NCBI GenBank assembly: GCA_025529335.1
Contig: JAMYHX010000017.1
Span: 1-64,000 of the forward strand
Source: Rhizopus sp. PT2906
Lineage: Eukaryota; Mucoromycota; Mucoromycetes; Mucorales; Rhizopodaceae
Length of the DNA: 64,000 nucleotides
Reading direction: 5' to 3'
Below, one piece after another: positions 56,621 through 64,000 of this stretch. Position numbers and translations under genes: made by a program. The notes beneath the pieces were generated by a model, which saw only the letters and a list, made by a program, of their open reading frames with translations, was not told where the DNA came from and searched no databases. The stretch's first letter is position 1. Each line of letters begins with the position of its first letter.

Positions 56621-57932
56621 ATGACTAAATTGACATCTTCATCAATAACAAATCAATCAAGGATGAAGAGTTGGATCAGTCTTCCTGTCATTGTTCTATT
56701 CTTTGTTGTATTCTTTTTCATCTCTTCTTTAAGGATTAAAATAATTTATACTACAACTACTATTACTACAACAACATCAACAACACCACCAACAGGAGAT
56801 GAACAAGGTACATAATGCGGTTTATTACCTATTATATATATATATATATATGTATGTATATATTGATCATCTTATAGTCTTGTTGGAAAACAAAGAGGCT
56901 GAGCCGCTTGTTAAACATGTTACAAAACCTTATCCCAAGCCAAATTCTTATCCATTCACGATTGTTACAGCATCAAGTGCAAATCATCTCTGTTCATTAG
57001 AAAACTTTTTATATTCTTTATATGATTTACGTTCACAATTCAAGCCAAGTGAATTTCCCCGTATTGTTGTTTATAATATCGGAATGAACAGAACTCAACT
57101 ACCTATCCTTGATCAGTTTGTCGAAACTGGTCTTGTAGATGATCTCGTCACGTTTGATTATTTCAAATACCCACGCTTTTGGGATGTTGCTATCAACGCT
57201 GGTGAATATGCCTGGAAGACTGGTATTGTGCATGAAGCAAGCGAGAGATATGCTGAGAATGGTATCCTTGTGTGGCTGGATGCTGGCAATATTGTCACAC
57301 CTGAATTCATTAAATCAATTCCGACAGTCATTCGCAAAGGCGGGGGGTTCTGGTCACCCAGATCATCTAAGGCTATGAAGGACTGGACTCATCCTGGTAT
57401 GTATGAATACTTCAACGCAGACCCGAAAGCCTATGCACGTAATGGAAACTGTAATGGTGCTGCTATTGGCTTTGATGTGTCTAATAAGAATGTGATGAAG
57501 CAACTGATTGAGCCCTGGTATCAATGTGGACTAGATAAGAACTGTATTGCTCCACCTGGTTCTTCAAGAGAAAATCATAGACAGGATCAAGCTGCTCTTA
57601 CATTTTTAGCCTACAGGGCTGGTTTTAGCTGTATGAAGTCACCTAATTACTATAAGTTACAGACTCATAGAGACCACTCTTGTCGATCCGAATTAATGGC
57701 ATTGGATCTTCAGGAGAAACTGAATCATCCTAGTTCTATAGGTAAGTGTTTTCTTTTTATTGATATTGTTACAATGGCCTTAACCAATGCTTTTATAGAT
57801 TACCCCAAATGGTATGGAAGCAATACTCTACAATTATATCATCATCCTGAATGGAGATATCCAGAAGACAAAGTACCCGAGCAACTAAAAAGGATATTGA
57901 ACCCACCATCAACAGACCAATTAGTTGCTTAG
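56621..57932 (+). CDS. Type II membrane protein, glycosyltransferase-like (DUF1647-like)
   Basis: Three exons (56621-56807, 56878-57741, 57799-57932) give 394 aa. A short cytosolic tail, one anchor at about 17-38 (SWISLPVIVLFFVVFFFISS) and a Thr-rich stem precede a globular domain. That domain contains PFTIVTASSANHLCSLENFLYSL, RIVVYNIGM, WLDAGNIVTPEF, GNCNGAAIGFDV and HRQDQAALTFLAYRAGF. The WLDAGN motif could take the DxD role, and the arrangement resembles DUF1647-type and other GT-A-like enzymes of the secretory pathway. Donor and acceptor are unknown. It is unrelated in sequence to the glycosyltransferase-like protein at 28.9-30.3 kb. Confidence 0.75.
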
Positions 57933-58050
57933 TAGCATCATATATCTTGTAAATAAACAAACATTTAAATGGCAGATACAAATTCATCTTCCGCCTGTAG
58001 CTTTTCTCTTCTGTTTATGCGCAGTTACTTTTTATTATTTTCTTTCCTAC

Positions 58051-59174
58051 ATGTCAACTGCCACTGTTCGTAAAAGTACAAGAATAGCTAAAAAGGTTAC
58101 AATTAGTTATAAAGAGAAAAAGATTTCCAAACCAAAGAGGAAGCAGTAATGATCCAAGAGTGTGTTTGAATGATTTGTATTAATGAATGCTTATGCAGGA
58201 TTCGAGCAGCAGCTACCAACAAAAAGCAGAAAATAGATAAATTAACTACTGCTTCTTCTTCTTCTTCTACTACTACTACTACTACTACTACTGTAATCAG
58301 TACCACTGTTCAAGATGCATTCAAGGTTAATATCTCTAAAGTGTCTTTAATCAAAATATTCTAATTTTCGTTAGGCCTCTGAGCATACGCAATATGATTT
58401 ATTGAGAAAGTTTGAAGTGTCAAAGGCAGTAGAGCATATAAAACTACATGATCCTAAACTAGGTGCTTATCTCACAAAGGAAGTCATTGCCGACTTTAAG
58501 CTTCGACTAGAGAATGCAGATGGATCCAATCCTTTTCGATCATTGACACGATCCATTATATATCAACAAATTCATGGTAAAGCCGCTGCTTCGATCTATA
58601 ACAAGTTCTTGAAACTGTTCGATGATACTTTTCCCACACCTAGTCAAGTACTTGCAAAGACAGTAGAAGAATTGAGATCAGCTGGATTATCTGCCCGAAA
58701 GGTATTGTGCCTCGTAATAGCTTATATGCTCTAATGCTGACATATACTTCATATAGGCGGATTCGATTAGAGATCTCGCAGAAAAGTTTAATAAAAATCT
58801 AATTACTCCTGAATGTTTTGACAAAATGTCAGATCAGGAAATATCTGCACAATTGTGCACTGTGAAGGGTATTGGTCAGGTACATAATGTCACTGTTTAT
58901 TTCGCGCAATGGTTATATTTATAATATTCGATAGTGGACTGCGGATATGTTTTTGATGTTTAATTTGCATCACCCGGATGTCCTTCCGGTTGGCGACTTG
59001 GCTATTAGAAAAGGAATTGCCAAACATTTTGGGCTGACTATACCATCGGATGCTAAGAAGAACAAGATGTTTCCTACTTTGGAACAAATGGAAGAGTTGA
59101 CATATATTTGGAGACCATATCGCTCGTTATGTTCTTGGTTATTGTGGAGAATATCTGATATCTCGACTGTATAA
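58051..59174 (+). CDS. MAG1: DNA-3-methyladenine glycosylase II (AlkA/Mag1 family)
   Basis: Five exons (58051-58145, 58199-58325, 58375-58701, 58757-58879, 58935-59174) give 303 aa. The N-terminus is basic (TRIAKKVTISYKEKKISKPKRK, likely nuclear signal), followed by a simple-repeat Ser/Thr tract (about 55-70). The HhH-GPD domain has NPFRSLTRSIIYQQIHGKAA, the hairpin-helix-hairpin LCTVKGIGQWTADM and HPDVLPVGDLAIRKG with the catalytic Asp near 245. It excises alkylated purines (3-methyladenine and related bases) to start base-excision repair. The Ser/Thr tract is coded by TCT/TAC-type triplet repeats and may vary in length. The first in-frame ATG is 58051. Confidence 0.9.
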
Positions 59175-60075
59175 ATAAATAATGTTCTTGCTCAGCCAAG
59201 TTTGTAGTAACCAACGTACAAATTTAAAGTGTATTTCCACAAAAAATGAGAACAGAGGTTCTTGAGTACTAAAAGAATGTCATCACATAGAGAGATTAAA
59301 GTGCAAAGGAAGTTGATAGTCAAATTGGATATGCGTATTACTCGTTTTATTTAAGCCTCGGCATAATATTGACTAAAGCAAAATGACGAACCAAAAAATT
59401 ACCAGCGAGGGTTCTAGAAGAATTGATGTCACAATATAGAATAATAAAGAGACCACTGACTATGAACAAAGGAAGTAAATACAGCAATCAATAAAACACT
59501 TTAGATGATTTTATGCTCTAGATTTTTTGCTGTCTGCCAAGACATCCTAAGTCTATAATCGTAACCAATCATTTTGCATGTTGAGTCAAATCAAAAAACT
59601 AGGCTTTTATTATTAAAGATGACGATGGTGATGATATTGATAATTATTATGTTTTTTAAACAACAAATTTAAAGAGTAAAGGAGTATATTGATACATGGT
59701 AATGAATGATAAAGAAATGATGCTTAGCACAATAGTGTCTATATCATAGTTGTTAGTATTATCCTATAAAACAGAATAGTTTATATATAAAAAACGTTAC
59801 TAAATAATGCCTTCTCCCATGGTTCCAACATGTATAAAGCAGTTTGGAGTTCGTATTGATAAAGCTTGGTTGATAAAAAGCTGGAAACACTCTTAGATCC
59901 CATTATGTTCTTTTGATTGGGGTAATAATAAAAAAAAAAAATCCAGGGAAAAAAAGCGAGCCAAAGGAGTGTAAAAGGTTTCTACTTTTGTAAGATGATC
60001 TGAACCTTAATTGCTTCCAATCAGACTTAGACAGCTAAATCTACAAAAAGGCAATTTGCAGGCATCTATTTAAAC
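59175..60075. other. Intergenic, no gene seen
   Basis: AT-rich DNA with a poly(A) run near 59930-59943. No gene or RNA recognised. Confidence 0.4.
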
Positions 60076-62480
60076 ATGGTTCTTCCACTTTCCGATACTT
60101 TTGGGTCAATGCCACCAAATATTGCACCTATATCACCAATATTAATCCAAGTGCCCCCTCACACAGATACTGATAATGATCAAATCTCAACAACCAACCG
60201 CAACTCGTAACTATGCCGCGATCCCTTCACTTCCATTAACAACCAAGGCATCTTCCAAAGGGATCTCTACTGTTCGAAATGAAATCTCTTTGTACCGATC
60301 CTTTAACTCTGCTAATGAAACAACCCAGTCAACTTATTCAATTCATCGAACGGGTATCATTGATCACTCTGTGTTTTTCACATTCCCTCACTGTCTCAAG
60401 AATCTCAAAATTCCTTTCAGCATCGCTCTCAGCGAAAAGTTTCCTTTCGGTGTAGGATTAGGCTTTACCATCCATGAAGACATCCAAGACACAGTCGTCA
60501 AAGTCACCCTCATTTCTGCTGAACACTGCAAAGAAGCTGTAGCGACCTCTCTGGTTGTAGAAAATCAGGTTTTTACTGCCTCGCCTGCTGTACACCCGGG
60601 CCATGCACTTCTGAGAGTAAATTTAACTAAGATTCCTATTATGCCTATTGAGTAGTTAAGAGATAAGCTATTGAATAACTTCGCCCGATACAGTGTAGTT
60701 GGAGAGTTAGCTGCTTATCTTGATGATTGGGCCCAACGCTGGCTTTCCGGTAATGGGCGCATTTACCTGGAAAGACCGCCTAGCTCTGAAATTAAGTTTG
60801 ATCCTTTGACATATAAGATATCTCTTGGTGGTGACTATTCCTGCTTGGGTACGTGATCCAAAATGGATAAACATTGCATTTACTGTAATGCCGTAGGCCA
60901 TATCAGGAAGGATTGTCCTTCACTTCCGATTGAAACGCGTACTTGCTTCGTATGCCATGGCCGTGGTCACATCGTTTGTAACTGCCCAAAGGTTACAAAC
61001 CCTAATTAGACAGCCTCCAAACGCTGTCGACCTATCCCTGTCGATAGTAATTACGAAGCACTTGTCACTGTTCTTTCTCACCCTGTTGAAACACTATCGT
61101 CCACTACTCCACCAGCTTCTTTCGTACCAGTACTACATGAAGTTCCAGCGACCTATGAGGAAGTAACCTCTGCACCTGCCTCCAAGCATCCAACCGCAGC
61201 CCAGATATCTAGTGCAGACTCCTCAGTAAACCTTGTCTTTGTCCCTACTTCCATACCTTGCACTCCCAGCGATCATTATCAATCCGCGGCCGCGGGACAG
61301 TTCTGAACACGCTGTTGTTTTCCAAACTCTGGCATGTTCTGCGTGACCTGCCATTGACTTCTACACAGCTACAACGGTTCCGGGGAGTCGCTAGTGCCTT
61401 TCTCAATGGCTATCACTTTCCAAAGATCAACTTTGCGATTCTGTCTCTCCCAAGGGAATATGGTGGTGTAGGGGCATTGGATCCCCACGTCCAACAAATG
61501 ACACTACAATGGCGTTGGTTGCTTCCGCTTCTTGTCAATAGATCACATACTGCGCGGTCTCCACGTTGCCTCCCTTACCTTGAGCATTTCCTTGCTGGAA
61601 TCAGCGGCTATCCTAGCAGCCATCTCTGGCCGGTACTGTTCCCTTCTCTTAGGTCTCGCCTTCTCCAACTTGTAAATTAACCCATTCAAGCTACTTCTCT
61701 AAGTTTTCGATGAACTATCACCATTGACTGTTTCGGAGCGCCTAAATGCAAAGACCTTCTTGGCTATGCCGGTCCATTGTGCCTTAATAAGTCCCACTGA
61801 CAGTCCTCTCCAATGCTATACGCCTAATATTCTGCAAACACTGTCTTCTGCTAATCCAGGGTTACGCAAGCTTTTGATCAGTGATATCATCGTCCATGAT
61901 CCTCAGACCACCAGCCTTCGTCTGCGGACAGCTAACGAATATCCTCGGTTTCGACGGCTTTATCGTAAGACTATTGTTTTACTCCTCCAAGGGCAAATTC
62001 TACTGTCTCCTGTTTTCCTGCCTCTGTGCATCCCCGAGAACACTTTTACACTTGACCTGGACACAGCTACTATAGATTTGACACCTCTTTGCCGGCCCAA
62101 TGTTTCTAGAGTGAGCGATTTTGGCCCTCTTATCCGTTATCAGTCTTACCGTAAATATTTACTGTCACAACGAAGCTTGGAACGGAAATAATACGAACCT
62201 GCCGTGTCATCTGCATCGTGGACGTCTTTTTTGGCGACTACCGCTCCCTCCAACCGCACGAAATACGCGGTATCGTTTGCTACATCGTACAATCCCTTGC
62301 AAACAACGTCTCTATGTCGTCATTCCAAATCAACACCCTTCCGCGTTGTGTTCATTCTTTGGTTCCGCTAATGAAACTATGTCCCTTTTTTCTTCAGTTG
62401 TTCTCATAAAGCCGCGCTATGGACAATGGCTCTCTATAAGTTCCTTCCTGGTTCTCCTGCTCGCTTCCTCAAATTGAACA
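60076..62480 (+). mobile_element. L1-like LINE relic, ORF1 start joined to ORF2 end
   Basis: The left part (60076-61260) is ORF1-like. A gag-type domain (VFFTFPHCLKNLKIPFSIAL, FPFGVGLGFTIHED) precedes two CCHC zinc knuckles, CIYCNAVGHIRKDC and CFVCHGRGHIVCNC (about 60875-60990). Then, without endonuclease or main RT domain, coding jumps to the late ORF2 region SLSIRGRGTVLNTLLFSKLWHV (from about 61267), continuing as LPREYGGVGALDP and, in other frames, FRRLYRK and WRLPLPPTARNTRYRLLHRTIP to about 62430. Several frame changes and stops are present. The base composition is visibly richer in G and C than the flanks. It resembles Mucorales L1-type elements; a tie to the centromeric Grem-LINE1 family is only a guess. 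Confidence 0.8.
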
Positions 62481-64000
62481 GTCAGTGTTAACCATTGCAG
62501 TATCTCATATCAGAAAAAGTTGCGATACTCTTACTGCAAGGTATTGTAATTATTGCTAAAAAACGGGCCAAAAGACTGTCTATACCTTTGATATAGGGTA
62601 CGTTATATTGATACAAGGGCTAATTTCACTTTACGAATCTTTATGTTTGCATTGTTTTTGAAAAGATAGCAATTAGTAAGAGTATTTAGTATTTTCTAAG
62701 CTGATGAATGGGCAAATTAATACCCCTTTTTCTACTTTAGAGAGTCAAAAGTAAATAATGTCAAACTAATGGCGTGCTATGTGGTTATTATTTTCACTTA
62801 TAAAAGCATCATTGTATTCCAAGTCAATTATTTATCATCTTTTAACTGATTTCTGGAAAGTTGTGATAATCATATAATTGTCGTATGCATGCCGCTTGAT
62901 GTCCAATAATGGCCATAGCTTTTTTTAAAGGTTTATTGAAAATAAACGTCCAGTGTGCGCGCCAAATGCACCAGAGGGCGCAACCGACAATGCTTTCATT
63001 AGAGAAAGCAGAAAATTTTGAGGGAAAAACCGTGAATAAAACAATGCTTGCTTAACCGTATTAATTGTTAAAGTCAATTCACCAAAGGGTGATGCTAAAC
63101 TCGAGCCCACACTTCGAATTTTTGTGGCATAACAAGATAAAATGGACCTTTTTCGGTGTTTTCACTCTGTAAGCAAATGCGCCTTACTTCTTATCCATGT
63201 TGTAGCCTTTTTTCTTCACTACTTACACTTATACCAAAGCACCAAATGCACTAATAATTTTAAAAGTGTTCAAGGTTAGAGAAGGCTAAATTCTGTTATA
63301 AAATGCGGCTGGATTGGATACTTTCACACGACACAGGTAATTCAGAGACATGTGGATTCATACAATTCCATATTTCAGATTGTAAAATACAGTGATTATA
63401 GATAGAGTTGAGCTTGACCGTCTAATCGTAGAGACAAGATACTTCAAGAGTTATTTATACAGTGAAGATAAAGCAACTTATTTAATCAACCTGTTGAGCA
63501 TCCTGTTGTTTAAATATATAATACTTGTGAGATTATATATAGACACAATCAGTCCAATTATTAAATTGAACAGAGCTTAATTATTAGTTGCGACAAAAAA
63601 AAATACAATACTTACATATCAAGCTTGTTTACTTCTCCCTTATCATCAACCTAGTGCAATTGTCATTGTATTAAAGTCAATTCATGTGTAACATTGTCAT
63701 ATGAAAGTAAAAATTTAATGAAAAGGTTAACCATAAAACAATAGAGGATGTAACCTTCCAAAATAGTTCATATTGTCAGAGTCTTTTTTTTATAACCTTA
63801 CAAGTACTTTGGCATTAGAGATGAAGTCAGATAGATACATCGGTTGTGTGAATTTTCCTAAAGTCACTAATCTGTTACTATGGTAATATGTATAGTGAAT
63901 AAGCTATGTGTTTGTTTATTTTGATACTCTGATGCCCCCTGTTGCATTGCCTATTTCAGATAGGCTCCCTTAATGACTACTTTCTTTTTACCAAAAAATA
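62481..64000. other. AT-rich end of window, no intact gene
   Basis: No intact gene. A LINE C-terminal fragment lies on the minus strand at about 62930-63010. A 62-codon frame at 63392-63580 has no recognisable product. Confidence 0.4.
62925..63012 (-). mobile_element. LINE ORF2 C-terminal fragment
   Basis: The minus strand reads NESIVGCALWCIWRAHWTFIFNKP in one frame, the typical tryptophan-rich end of L1-like ORF2 proteins. It is opposite in orientation to the relic at 60-62.5 kb and about 450 bp away, so it is a separate or rearranged piece. Confidence 0.5.

Noticed and set aside
57969..58050. Earlier ATG for the DNA glycosylase gene (57969)
   Set aside because: That frame stops before reaching the basic N-terminus; the ATG at 58051 is in frame with the HhH-GPD exons.
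61285..61295. NotI-like GCGGCCGC site in the LINE relic
   Set aside because: Could suggest cloning vector, but it lies inside the conserved IRGRGT codons of ORF2, so it is natural.
62925..63110. 61-codon minus-strand frame (APSGAFGAHTGRLFS)
   Set aside because: Another frame of the same strand gives the LINE ORF2 tail, so this frame is a shadow.
1..64000. CRISPR array, bacterial operon or prophage structures
   Set aside because: No regularly spaced direct repeats with unique spacers and no prokaryotic gene layout; introns show a eukaryotic nuclear genome.

Overview
The window is nuclear DNA of a filamentous fungus, most likely an early-diverging mould of the Mucorales (Mucoromycota). Supporting signs are AT-rich DNA, compact genes with many GT-AG introns of about 45-80 nt, fungal-type families (MRPL20, SURF1, GUF1, Nop6, DUF2015, a GPR1/FUN34-type transporter, F-BAR/SH3) and relics of mobile-element families common in Mucorales (DIRS-like, L1-like LINE, MULE-type). 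No organism name can be read from the sequence.

Layout. 640-8.8 kb: three closely packed minus-strand genes (mitochondrial ribosomal protein MRPL20, an ArsC-family reductase, uracil phosphoribosyltransferase), a divergent URC1, a cPLA2-type phospholipase and a frameshifted gene whose C-terminus resembles the RuvC/zinc-finger end of TnpB/Fanzor nucleases. 9-14.2 kb: MULE-type transposase relic, ribosomal protein eL20, F-BAR/SH3 protein. 14.8-25.4 kb: condensin SMC4, ZIP zinc transporter, TPR protein, acetate-transporter-family protein. 26-28.9 kb: repeats and a broken multicopy gene. 28.8-44.6 kb: membrane-anchored glycosyltransferase-like protein, Sec14-like protein, vezatin-like protein, SURF1, Nop6-like RRM protein, UDP-sugar transporter, GUF1/EF4 and an orphan Ser/Arg-rich protein. 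45.6 kb: a small secreted cysteine-rich protein. 47-53.3 kb: a repeat block with DIRS-like pieces in inverted orientation, a solo LTR, a small element with inverted ends, tRNA-Gln followed by a poly(A)-tailed segment, and three tandem modules. 53.8-59.2 kb: Pex11, DUF2015 protein, universal stress protein, a second glycosyltransferase-like protein, and an AlkA-type DNA glycosylase. 60-63 kb: a LINE relic in which the start of ORF1 is joined to the end of ORF2.

Functional links. The clearest is the divergent pair URC1 and uracil phosphoribosyltransferase (URC6/FUR1). Both belong to the URC uracil-catabolism pathway described in the yeast Lachancea (Saccharomyces) kluyveri, and here they share a 168-bp intergenic region containing GATAA motifs. 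Several genes serve mitochondria (MRPL20, SURF1, GUF1) or peroxisomes (Pex11, perhaps the vezatin-like protein), but they are not arranged as a pathway cluster. Exon models were built by hand. For nearly all multi-exon genes the exon lengths sum to an intact frame of the expected family length, which supports the splice choices.
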